Shown here piece by piece: positions 1 through 7,296 of a stretch of 13,272 nt of DNA. Below the pieces are notes generated by a model that made no database searches, was not told where the DNA came from, and saw nothing but the letters and a program-made list of their open reading frames with translations. The stretch covers positions 1-13,272 of the forward strand of contig JAVBQK010000160.1 of assembly GCA_031549105.1 (NCBI GenBank), in the 5' to 3' direction. A program made the position numbers and the translations under genes. How positions within the stretch are numbered: the stretch's first letter is position 1; each line of letters begins with the position of its first letter. Source of the DNA: Avichristensenella sp031549105. Lineage in GTDB: Bacteria > Bacillota > Clostridia > Christensenellales > Aristaeellaceae.

Positions 1-95
1 CGTATTACTTATCTATCTTGTTTTCTCCACCCCGCCGCCCCGCTCGCGCTCGGGGCTGTCGGCCGGGTGGGGCTGGGGGCGCGGGGCGCGGCCCG

Positions 96-138
96 CCCCC
101 CCCCCCCCCCCCCCGTTCCCCCCCCCGTCCCCTCCCCC
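96..138. repeat. C-rich homopolymer tract (G-rich in transcript)
   Basis: Seen directly: a run of 19 C at 96-114, then 9 C at 118-126, 4 C at 129-132 and 5 C at 134-138, separated by one to three other bases. On the minus strand this lies directly after the glycosyltransferase stop codon (140-142) and reads as four closely spaced G runs of 5, 4, 9 and 19. That fits the pattern expected of a G-quadruplex. Further on, 71-90 is rich in G on the plus strand and could pair with the C runs. No T tract follows, so it is not a classical intrinsic terminator. It may be a real structured 3' end, a slippage-prone tract, or a sequencing or assembly artefact near a contig end. Positions 1-95 hold nothing else I can support. 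Confidence 0.7.
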
Positions 139-139
139 G

Positions 140-3100
140 TCAGTAGTACAGCCACCCCCGGAACTGCCAGCCCGGTAGCTTCAGGAAGCCCAGCCAGTTG
201 ACGGCGTTCGCCCAGGCGGTGGGGACTTGCGTGCCGGTGGCGACCGGGTAGAAGGCAACGAAGAGCACGAAGACCACGGCCATGTAGCCGATTTGGACGC
301 GGTTGGCCATCGCGGGGCGCTTCAGGTGGAGCTGCTCCAGGGCGTAGGCGATCGACAGCATCACGAAGGGCAGGCTGCCGAAGTAATGGTAGATGAACAT
401 CGAGCGGGGTACGAGCATCCAGGGGACGAACTGCGCGGCGAAGGCCAGGAGCAGCATCGCAAGGCGCGGGTCGGTTTGGCGCGCGCCGCGCAGGTACGGG
501 GCCAGCCAGCGGTATGCAACGTATAGGAAGGCGAAGAAGCCCACCCACCAGACGGCTGGGTTGCCCAGCGCCATGATCGTGGAGACATTGCCTGGCTCGA
601 CGTAAGGTTTGCCGTTGAAGTAGTACATGGGCTTGAGGATCAGCGGCCACTCGTACCACGGGGACTTGAACGAATGATTGTCCACCAGGGTTGCGTGGTA
701 GTTGAACATGTTCTCCTGCGTACGCCAGAAGCGTGCCCAGGTTAGGCCGCCCTCCCAGGCAAAGTGCGGGCCGTAGCTGAAGTAATAGATCGCCGCAGGG
801 ATGATAAGGAAGCACACCCCGCAGAAGGCGATTGTCACCGCCATGGTGCGCGCATAGTTCTTGACACGCTCGGCATGCTCGCCCCCGGCATCCATGCCCG
901 CGCGCCAGTCCAGGAAATGCCGCACCATCGACCACAGGAACAGCACCGCCAGGCCGGCGCCCGCATAGATGCACGTCCACTTGCTGGCGCAGCCCAGGCC
1001 CATGAACAGGCCGGCCAGGCCCAGCGGGATCAGCGGGCGCCACCCGTCACGGAAGAAGCTCATTTGTAGGTAGCGGAACATGCACAGGTACATCAGCAGG
1101 ATGAACAGCACCGCAAAGCTGTCGATCGTCGCGATGCGCGTCTGCGTCAGGTGCATCAGGTCAAACGCCATCACAAACGCCGCAAGCAGCCCGTAGCGCG
1201 TCTTTTTGAACAGCAGCATGCCCAGCAGGTCCATCAGCGGCACCATCAGCACACCCGCGAGCGCCCCCGCAAACCGCCAGCCAAACGGCGTCATGCCGAA
1301 GAGCTGGATGCTCCACATGATAAATACCTTGCCCAGCGCCGGGTGCGTCGTCTCGTAGGTGACCAGGCTGTGGATCGTCTCATAGCCGGTGCGCGCGTGG
1401 TATATCTCGTCGAAGTACATGCCGTTGTAGTAGCTGGGCGCGGTGGGCACGGTGTCCTGCTCGTCAATCAGCAGGTTCGGGTCGCTGCCGTTCTCCAGCC
1501 GCGCGCCGTCGCTCACCGCCGAAACTACAGGCAAAATGTTCCCCTCAAAGTCCTGGAACGCGACCTCCATGACCGTTACCGCCGGGCTAACCGGCGCAAT
1601 TCGCACGTACCGCGCGGATAGCCCCAGTGGATACTTGGTGGAGACATTGCGCCCGTCATCGTTGCTCCATGTCATACTGCACAAATACTGCCAACGGAAG
1701 CAATCCCCGGCGCTCAGCGCCGCTTCCATCCCATCCTGCCACGCCTCGCCGTCGTCCGACAGCTCCACATAGAAGTTCCGGTTGGAAATGCCACCGAAGT
1801 ACAGCATCTTGAACTGCTTCACCTCGCCCAGGTCGAACACGACGGTCTCGCTTGCGCCGGTGCTTGTCCACGCCGTCTGCGGGGCTTTGGTGGAGCCAAG
1901 GCCCACGAAGGCAACCACCGCGTATAGGGCGGTTAGGCCCAGCATCAGTGCCCAGTCGATCCCGCGAAGATCCAGCCTGGGCGTGCGGCCGTTCAGTGCG
2001 GGCAGGCGGTCGGCAGGGGTTCGGTCCGGCTCAGGCACTGCGATGGCTTTCGGCTCCTTCGCCAGCGCCGTCCACACCGCGACGCCAAGCAGCGCGATAT
2101 TCGCTACCGCCAGCACGCACGCGGCAAAGCCATGCCCCAGCGGCAGATGCGTGTCGCGCAGCACAATCGCGCAATTGAGGAACAACGTCACTGAAAAGCC
2201 CGCAAACAGCCACAGATGCCGCCGGTCGCGCTCTTGCAGGTATGCTACCAGCAGCAGCGCCAGCGCCGGGAACAGGTAGCGCTCGTGCATCTTCATGCCC
2301 AGAACGTATAGCGCAATGTACATCAGCGCGCCGAAGTACGGCAGGCGGCGCAGGCTGCCGCGCCAGATGTACAGGCCCAGCACCAGCGCGACCGAAACGG
2401 CCGTCAGGATCGTGCCGAGCGTCGCGTAGCTGATGCCCGCGATGGTCTGTGACAGCGGCATCCAGTTCGCGCCCAGCAGGTAATAGAAATTGGCGGTGTT
2501 GACGGTGGCGTATTCGTAGGAACCCAGCACCGAGCTGTATTGGCCAATGATCCACGTAAGCGGCTTGGGCTCGTTGATGACAAACGGCAGCAGCATCACC
2601 GCCGCGACGCCTATGGAGATCAGCGCGCCAAAACCGGCGTGCGTGAGGGTCTTCTTCCGGTCCTTGCTATGCACGCAGTCAAACACCAGCGCCATCAGCC
2701 CCAGCGGCGCGGCCATCAGCGCCTGCGGCTTCATTAGCGCCGTCACCGCAAATACGGGCAGCGCGGCCATCCATTTGCCATCCGATGCCAGCATCACCGT
2801 GATGACCAGCCCCAGCGCGAGCACGGCATCCACTTGGCCCCACACAGCGCCGTCAATCAGCACCGCCGGGCTTAGCGCGTACAGCGCCGCGATCAGCAGC
2901 GCGGGCACGTCGCCCAAGCGTCTCCGCCCGTAGGTGAAGAGCAGCGCCATGATGGAAAGGTCAGCCAGCATCGGCATCAGCTTGACAATGATGCGCCCGA
3001 TCTCCGTATAAAGGCCCGCGCCGGTGAGCTTCAGCAGGCCGCCGGTAACCCACAGCAGCAGCATGTATCCCGGCGGGTAGTCGCAGAACAGATCCGGCGT

Positions 3101-3955
3101 GTAGAATGCGGCCGGGCCAACATCCGCCATGCGAAGGCTCCACGAATAGAAGCACGCCATGTCCGACGTATAGCCGGGCTGCGTGGCCATCAGGTAGATG
3201 CGCAGCAGCGCCGCCAGTGCCAGCAACAGGAAGAACACCACGCCCGGCATCGGCACGCCGTGCACGCGCGCCAGCCATAGCAGGAGTATCACCGCCGCGA
3301 ACGCCGCCAGCCACATCGCCATGCTGATGCCCGCTTCCTTGGGCACATCGCTGATGTTCTGCGACTGCTGCACCACGCCGTTGTATTCGGATAGATCGAT
3401 CACCGTCGCGCCGGTGGGCACGGTGTCCACGCGCGTCAGCGACAGGTCGTCAAACCACGCCTTGCCCGCGGAGTCCGCGCCGTAGCCGCCCAGGCGCGCG
3501 CCGATGTCCAGCGCGGTCTGGTTTGCGGTGGTGCGGAAGTAGCACTCCAGCAGCACCCATTGGCCGTCTGTGTCGTAGACGCTGGGCAGGGTGCTGTAGC
3601 TGTTGATCACCGAGATGCTCGCGCCGGCCTTGGCAGGGTCACAGCCCTCGGCCTTCACCCAGCCGGCCAGCCGATAGGTCGTGCCCGGGTCAACGGCCAC
3701 CTGCTGCACAAAGCGCGCGTCGTTGGAGGAGACATTCTCCACCAGCGCGCACATGCCGCCGTCGTGCCCGCTCTCACGCAGCTCCAGGTACGTGATGCCC
3801 ACATCGTGCAGCCACGCGTCTTCCTCCCAGCCCATGGGCCAGCCGTCCACCGCGTCCTCAAACCCACCGTTGACCAGCAGGTTTTCTTCCGCGGCCGCGC
3901 TCACGGCGCACAGCATCAGCATCATAACGCAAAGGATCACAAGTACTCGGCGCAT
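140..3955 (-). CDS. Large membrane glycosyltransferase: two GT-C modules with CBM-like and discoidin-like domains
   Basis: This 1271-residue protein probably moves a sugar from a polyprenyl-phosphate carrier to protein or polymer on the outer face of the membrane. Residues 1-22 are a signal peptide or first membrane helix (MRR, hydrophobic core, AAA). Residues 24-175 form a beta-sandwich like CBM4/9 domains (start NLLVNGGFED, end AWFDDLSL). A first GT-C module spans about 210-630: an acidic loop at TSD (Asp265), then CDYPPGYM at 291-298 and KMHERYLFP at 555-563. Residues 690-805 resemble an F5/8 type C (discoidin) domain. The second module, about 840-1240, is a bacterial dolichyl-phosphate-mannose protein mannosyltransferase (GT39, PMT) with FDEIYHAR (848-855, the Asp-Glu pair), THPALGK (870-876) and HSFKSPWYEWP (1094-1104). 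The start at 3955 is chosen for its GGAGG and signal peptide; an in-frame ATG at 4036 overlaps the yraN stop but lacks a good binding site. Family placement is firm; donor and acceptor are unknown. Confidence 0.9.
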   Translation of the reverse strand: MRRVLVILCVMMLMLCAVSAAAEENLLVNGGFEDAVDGWPMGWEEDAWLHDVGITYLELRESGHDGGMCALVENVSSNDARFVQQVAVDPGTTYRLAGWVKAEGCDPAKAGASISVINSYSTLPSVYDTDGQWVLLECYFRTTANQTALDIGARLGGYGADSAGKAWFDDLSLTRVDTVPTGATVIDLSEYNGVVQQSQNISDVPKEAGISMAMWLAAFAAVILLLWLARVHGVPMPGVVFFLLLALAALLRIYLMATQPGYTSDMACFYSWSLRMADVGPAAFYTPDLFCDYPPGYMLLLWVTGGLLKLTGAGLYTEIGRIIVKLMPMLADLSIMALLFTYGRRRLGDVPALLIAALYALSPAVLIDGAVWGQVDAVLALGLVITVMLASDGKWMAALPVFAVTALMKPQALMAAPLGLMALVFDCVHSKDRKKTLTHAGFGALISIGVAAVMLLPFVINEPKPLTWIIGQYSSVLGSYEYATVNTANFYYLLGANWMPLSQTIAGISYATLGTILTAVSVALVLGLYIWRGSLRRLPYFGALMYIALYVLGMKMHERYLFPALALLLVAYLQERDRRHLWLFAGFSVTLFLNCAIVLRDTHLPLGHGFAACVLAVANIALLGVAVWTALAKEPKAIAVPEPDRTPADRLPALNGRTPRLDLRGIDWALMLGLTALYAVVAFVGLGSTKAPQTAWTSTGASETVVFDLGEVKQFKMLYFGGISNRNFYVELSDDGEAWQDGMEAALSAGDCFRWQYLCSMTWSNDDGRNVSTKYPLGLSARYVRIAPVSPAVTVMEVAFQDFEGNILPVVSAVSDGARLENGSDPNLLIDEQDTVPTAPSYYNGMYFDEIYHARTGYETIHSLVTYETTHPALGKVFIMWSIQLFGMTPFGWRFAGALAGVLMVPLMDLLGMLLFKKTRYGLLAAFVMAFDLMHLTQTRIATIDSFAVLFILLMYLCMFRYLQMSFFRDGWRPLIPLGLAGLFMGLGCASKWTCIYAGAGLAVLFLWSMVRHFLDWRAGMDAGGEHAERVKNYARTMAVTIAFCGVCFLIIPAAIYYFSYGPHFAWEGGLTWARFWRTQENMFNYHATLVDNHSFKSPWYEWPLILKPMYYFNGKPYVEPGNVSTIMALGNPAVWWVGFFAFLYVAYRWLAPYLRGARQTDPRLAMLLLAFAAQFVPWMLVPRSMFIYHYFGSLPFVMLSIAYALEQLHLKRPAMANRVQIGYMAVVFVLFVAFYPVATGTQVPTAWANAVNWLGFLKLPGWQFRGWLYY

Positions 3956-3961
3956 TCGGGG

Positions 3962-3966
3962 CCTCC
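3962..3966 (-). promoter_or_regulatory. Ribosome binding site fixing the glycosyltransferase start
   Basis: GGAGG on the minus strand, 6 bases before ATG at 3955. Neither the in-frame ATG at 3979 nor the one at 4036 has a comparable site, and only the 3955 start places the signal peptide at the very N-terminus. Confidence 0.8.
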
Positions 3967-4032
3967 ATTTTTCTTTCATATAATAATCATTTGACGCAAG
4001 AAGGGCGCGTATGCTTCCATAAATAGCCAAAA

Positions 4033-4392
4033 TCATCCAATATACTCAAACGCACCCCGCAAAAGGGCGACACCCAGGGGCGTCACCTCGACAATGTCAA
4101 AGCGTACATTCGCGTCCGGCAGCCCGTTTTCCTGTAGCCAATAGAGCGCGCCCAGCGATATCCGCCGCTGCTTCGCAAGCGATACGCCCTCCCTTGCGGA
4201 ACCAAAACGCATACCTTTTCGGCACTTAACCTCCACAAACACAACAAAATCGCCCTCTCTGGCGATGATGTCCACCTCCGCGCCCCGCACCGTGTAATTC
4301 CGCGCCAGAACCTCAAAACCCTCCCGGACCAGGAAGCGCGCCGCCAGTTCCTCCGCATCCGCGCCCGCCTTGCGGGAAGTCACGCCGCTCAC
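4033..4392 (-). CDS. YraN family protein (UPF0102), nuclease-like fold
   Basis: A 119-residue protein of the YraN/UPF0102 family, a small conserved family with a restriction-endonuclease-like fold whose role is still poorly defined. The family signature is clear: an N-terminal helix GADAEELAARFLVREGFEVLARN, then AEVDIIAREGDFVVFVEVKCR at 38-58. Asp41, Glu54 and Lys56 match the D...ExK arrangement of such nucleases. The usual Gly-Glu before the Asp is Ala-Glu-Val here. The start is GTG at 4392, overlapping the rnhB stop in a GTGA, so translation is probably coupled. rnhB next to yraN is a common bacterial arrangement and supports both calls. Length is normal for the family. Catalytic activity is inferred from the fold only. 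Confidence 0.93.
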   Translation of the reverse strand: MSGVTSRKAGADAEELAARFLVREGFEVLARNYTVRGAEVDIIAREGDFVVFVEVKCRKGMRFGSAREGVSLAKQRRISLGALYWLQENGLPDANVRFDIVEVTPLGVALLRGAFEYIG

Positions 4393-5003
4393 ACAAACTT
4401 GCGCACAAACAGCGCCCGGTGCGCCGGGCAGGGACCGTGTTCGCGCAGCGCCGCGATGTGCCTAGCCGTTCCATAGCCCTTGTGCGCCGCAAAGCCATAA
4501 ACAGGAAACTCCGCATCCAGCGCGTCCATCAGCCGGTCACGGGCAACCTTGGCCAATATGGAAGCGGCGGCAATCGAGTAGCAGACCGCATCCCCATGAA
4601 TGATGGAGCGCACCTCACCGGGCAGGACCACGCCCTCCATAGCATCCAACAGAAACAGCCCGCATGGCGCGCCCTCGGCGGCGCGGGCCATCGCCAGCCG
4701 CGTCGCCTCCAGAATGTTGAGGCGGTCAATCTCCTCCACGGAGGCAAAGCCCACCTGCGCAAAAAGGGCCACCTCCAGGATGCGCTCATAAAGCGCCTCC
4801 CGGGCGGCCTCGCTCAGCTTCTTGGAATCATTCACCCCAGGAATCAGCGGCTCCATGGGCATCACCGCGCACCCTGCCGAAACAGGCCCAGCAAGCGGTC
4901 CGCGCCCAGCCTCATCAATCCCGGCAAACAAAACCCCGGCAGCCCAAATCTCCCGGTCCGGCGCCGTAATCCTGTCTAGGTGTTCCTGTGCGTTGATTCG
5001 CAT
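4389..5003 (-). CDS. rnhB: Ribonuclease HII
   Basis: Cytosolic endonuclease that cuts the RNA strand of RNA-DNA hybrids and removes single ribonucleotides misincorporated in DNA. The 204-residue protein has the family hallmark GIDEAGRGPLAGPV at 28-41. The four metal-binding acidic residues are visible as Asp30, Glu31, Asp120 (in LLLDAMEG) and Asp138 (in IIHGDAVCYSIAAASILAKVARD). NDSKKLS (58-64) and the C-terminal HKGYGT (174-179) are also present. The start at 5003 is chosen because GGAGG lies 9 bases upstream; a TTG start at 5045 would add 14 residues that run into a palindromic repeat. The stop overlaps the yraN GTG. The gap of 86 bases to the upstream permease gene holds the two-hairpin repeat, so this gene could also be transcribed partly on its own. 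Confidence 0.97.
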   Translation of the reverse strand: MRINAQEHLDRITAPDREIWAAGVLFAGIDEAGRGPLAGPVSAGCAVMPMEPLIPGVNDSKKLSEAAREALYERILEVALFAQVGFASVEEIDRLNILEATRLAMARAAEGAPCGLFLLDAMEGVVLPGEVRSIIHGDAVCYSIAAASILAKVARDRLMDALDAEFPVYGFAAHKGYGTARHIAALREHGPCPAHRALFVRKFV

Positions 5004-5012
5004 CGATAGCAA

Positions 5013-5017
5013 CCTCC
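5013..5017 (-). promoter_or_regulatory. Ribosome binding site fixing the rnhB start
   Basis: GGAGG on the minus strand, 9 bases before ATG at 5003. It excludes the longer TTG-started reading frame from 5045, which has no such site. Confidence 0.75.
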
Positions 5018-5041
5018 CCGCCCGCAGGCGAGATTGGGATT

Positions 5042-5093
5042 CCAAAGGGGCAATGCCCCTTTGGTAGGGGTTCTAGGGGACAAAGTCCCCTAG
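5042..5093 (-). repeat. Two-hairpin palindromic repeat, copy 1
   Basis: In transcript order the element has hairpin A at 5093-5073 (stem CTAGGGGAC / GTCCCCTAG, 9 base pairs, loop of 3), an 8-base spacer AACCCCTA, and hairpin B at 5064-5042 (stem CCAAAGGGGC / GCCCCTTTGG, 10 base pairs, loop of 3). Both stems are perfect. The same layout occurs on the other strand at 12776-12827. The TAG stop of the permease gene (5090-5092) lies inside hairpin A. No T tract follows either hairpin, so a plain intrinsic terminator is unlikely. The element could stabilise mRNA ends, attenuate readthrough into rnhB, or be a REP-like or MITE-like repeat; function is not established. Confidence 0.85.
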
Positions 5094-6259
5094 CGTTTCC
5101 CCTTCTTTTTCGCCGTCGTACTTACCTCCACCACCGGCACCACCGGCGCGACTTCCCCGCCCGTATCGGCGGTCAGCGCCACGCGGCATAGCAGGAGCAT
5201 GGCCGGGCCGATCAGCATGCCCAGGAAGCCTAGCGCGTGCAGGCCAGCGTACATGGCCATCATGGTGGCAAGGGGGTAGAGGCCGAGCTGGCGGCCAATC
5301 AGGCGGGGTTCCATCAGCTGGCGCACGACGATGGTCGTCACGTAGATCAGGCCCGAGCCGACGGCCAGGACCAGATTGCCGGTGGCGATGCCGTAGATGG
5401 TCATCGGGATCAGGAACAGGCCTGCGCCAATCACGGGCAGCGCGTCCAGCACGGCGATGATCAGTGCGAGGAGCACGGCATAGTCCATCCCCATTGCCAG
5501 GAAGCCGATCGATAACTCCCCAAAGGTCACCAGCAGCATGATCATCGCGGCCCGAAGCTGCGCCAGCACGGCGCGCAGAATGCCCGCACGGTACATGTTG
5601 GAGCGTACGCGGTGCTTCTCCGGGAGCAGCCCCTTGAGAAACGCGAAGATGCGCTCCTTGTCGGCACTCATGTAGTAGGTGCCCATGAGCGTCAGCACAA
5701 TAAATACGATGGCCTGCGGCAAGAAGCCCATCGCCTGCCACGCGATGCGCGCAGCCGTGGAGGCAATGCGCGTGGCGGTGGAACTGAGCATGCTGGTCAG
5801 GTCCGAGAGCATGCGCATCACGGTGTCGGTAATCGTATCGCGCATCACCCCGGCGCTCTCCAGCCAGTCCAGGTTCAGTCCCTCAAACCAGGTGATCACA
5901 TCCCTGGAGGCCGTGCCCACCCAGCTGGGCAGCGCGATGGTCAGCGCCCGCGCTTCCTCAAAGATACGGCCCACCAGCAGCAGCGTCAGCGTGATGACCA
6001 GGCTCGCCAGCAGCACCACGAACACGATCGAGGCAATGCTCCGCGCAGCTTTCTTGTTGCCAAAAAGCCGCGCGACCGCTGTCACCGCCGGATTGATGAT
6101 CCAGGCAAAGACGGCGGCCAGCACAAACGGAAACACATACGGCAGCGCGATCAGGACCACATACAGGCAGCCGATCATGATCACAATCCACAGAAGCCTT
6201 CGGGGCAGGTCATTCCACTCGGCGTTGAACGCCTTGATCCACTCAATAAACCGGTTCAC
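5090..6259 (-). CDS. AI-2E family transporter, YtvI-like integral membrane permease
   Basis: A 389-residue polytopic membrane protein of the AI-2E/PerM family (PF01594). Named members export autoinducer-2 or act as ion antiporters; the clostridial and bacillar YtvI branch is linked to sporulation, but most members have no proven substrate. Hydrophobic segments lie at about 22-42, 43-62, 75-97, 177-197, 233-258, 258-290, 295-312 and 328-360. Family motifs are LDALPVIGAGLFLIP at 271-285 and EPRLIGRQLGLYPL at 317-330. A soluble stretch at 98-175 separates the two membrane halves, as is typical. The tail ends in KKKGKR. The start is GTG at 6259 with GGGAGG just upstream, and it overlaps the vanW stop as GTGA. 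The TAG stop lies inside a palindromic repeat, so the C-terminus may have been reshaped by that repeat. Substrate not predictable. Confidence 0.9.
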   Translation of the reverse strand: MNRFIEWIKAFNAEWNDLPRRLLWIVIMIGCLYVVLIALPYVFPFVLAAVFAWIINPAVTAVARLFGNKKAARSIASIVFVVLLASLVITLTLLLVGRIFEEARALTIALPSWVGTASRDVITWFEGLNLDWLESAGVMRDTITDTVMRMLSDLTSMLSSTATRIASTAARIAWQAMGFLPQAIVFIVLTLMGTYYMSADKERIFAFLKGLLPEKHRVRSNMYRAGILRAVLAQLRAAMIMLLVTFGELSIGFLAMGMDYAVLLALIIAVLDALPVIGAGLFLIPMTIYGIATGNLVLAVGSGLIYVTTIVVRQLMEPRLIGRQLGLYPLATMMAMYAGLHALGFLGMLIGPAMLLLCRVALTADTGGEVAPVVPVVEVSTTAKKKGKR

Positions 6260-7296
6260 GCGTCCTCCCGTCCCCGAAGCAGCTCGATGAGCAGCACACC
6301 GTCATGCGCGCTGGCGTCAATCCGCACCGGAAAGTCATACGTATTGCGAAAAATCAGGTCCAGCGATGTCCCGCCGACCGCCGCGTCCACACCGTGCGGA
6401 AGGTAGGTGGCCCCACTAGGCCCGTGCGCGCGGCGGTAGATCACCTCAATGCCATGGGGCACCGCGATCAGCGCGTTGTACATGGTGGAGGAAACCTGAC
6501 ACACGCCGCCGCCGTAGCTGGGTACCGTCTCCCCCTCGAAGAAAGACAGGCCTTCCAGATACCCCCGCGCACCGCGGTACGGCCCGGCCACACTGTCAAA
6601 GGCGAAGCGCTCGCCCGGGGCCAGCGTGATGCTGATGTACTCGCACGCCTTCTTGATGTTCACCATCCGGTTGGGGTTCAGTCCCTGCGAGTCAATGCGG
6701 TAGAAGGAAATAAACGCGGTGACGGCATCCCCCTCGGTGGCGGTCTCGCTGTCATATATGGGGGTCAGGTCCGCTGCCGCGCCTAAGTAAAAGTACGCGT
6801 ATTGCCGCCAATAAATCACCTTGGCCCAGCCGTTCTCTATGGAGAGGATGGCCATGCGCGAGCCCTCGGTCAGCGTGAAGAGGGTTTTAGCGCCGTCATC
6901 CGGCGCATCGCGCAGCGGCGTTTCCTGGGTGATCACGGCGGTGTAGACAGCCGGTGTCGCGCCATAGGGCAACGGCTGCTCGCCGATGGAGATCACATCG
7001 TCCACCGTATGGCGCAGGATGTAGCCGGTCACATAGCTGCCGTCCGCCTTGGTCTTGATCACTTCCAGCCAGGACGGCTCGTAGGAAACGATGCGAACAG
7101 AGTCCCCCTGGCTGTAGAAGCCGACGGCCTGTGCATCCTGGCGCATCTCCGTGCGGATGCTGACGCCCTGCTGCGCGACGCCGATGTACTTGGCCACCGG
7201 CCTTATGGCAGGGGCCTCCTCCGCCAGGGACAGCGCAAAGATGCCCATCAGGGCCAGCAGCAATGCCAGGAAGACCCATGCGCGCCCCTTTGTCAT
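6256..7296 (-). CDS. VanW family protein with two SH3-type domains, secreted or membrane-anchored
   Basis: A 346-residue exported protein. Residues 1-25 are a signal peptide or anchor (MTKGRAW, hydrophobic core, LSLAEEA). Two bacterial SH3-like repeats follow, about 36-96 (GVSIRTE...GYILRH) and 117-175 (TPLRDAP...YAYFYLG); such domains usually bind cell-wall peptides. Residues 195-340 are the VanW domain, with MVNIKKACEYISITLAPGERFAFD (211-234) and the diagnostic GGGVCQVSSTMYNA (262-275), then YLPHGVDAAVGGTSLDLIFRN. VanW was named from some vancomycin-resistance clusters, but no vanHAX genes are here, and most clostridial VanW proteins are envelope proteins of unknown function. The ATG at 7296 overlaps the phosphoglucomutase stop (ATGA) and has GGAGG 10 bases upstream. 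Domain calls are confident; a wall-associated role is inference. Confidence 0.93.
   Translation of the reverse strand: MTKGRAWVFLALLLALMGIFALSLAEEAPAIRPVAKYIGVAQQGVSIRTEMRQDAQAVGFYSQGDSVRIVSYEPSWLEVIKTKADGSYVTGYILRHTVDDVISIGEQPLPYGATPAVYTAVITQETPLRDAPDDGAKTLFTLTEGSRMAILSIENGWAKVIYWRQYAYFYLGAAADLTPIYDSETATEGDAVTAFISFYRIDSQGLNPNRMVNIKKACEYISITLAPGERFAFDSVAGPYRGARGYLEGLSFFEGETVPSYGGGVCQVSSTMYNALIAVPHGIEVIYRRAHGPSGATYLPHGVDAAVGGTSLDLIFRNTYDFPVRIDASAHDGVLLIELLRGREDA

Noticed and set aside
9..1043. Minus-strand open frame of 344 residues
   Set aside because: It lies over the C-terminal PMT module in another frame, has Pro/Arg/Ala/Gly-rich composition without family likeness, and runs through the C-rich tract into a Gly/Pro repeat; typical of GC-rich shadows.
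5073..5093. Hairpin A of copy 1 as an intrinsic terminator of the permease gene
   Set aside because: The stem is strong but is followed by AACCCCTA rather than a T tract in the transcript, and it begins within the stop codon.
6256..7296. Vancomycin resistance cluster suggested by VanW
   Set aside because: No vanH, vanA/B ligase, vanX or two-component regulator nearby; VanW domains are common in clostridia without resistance.
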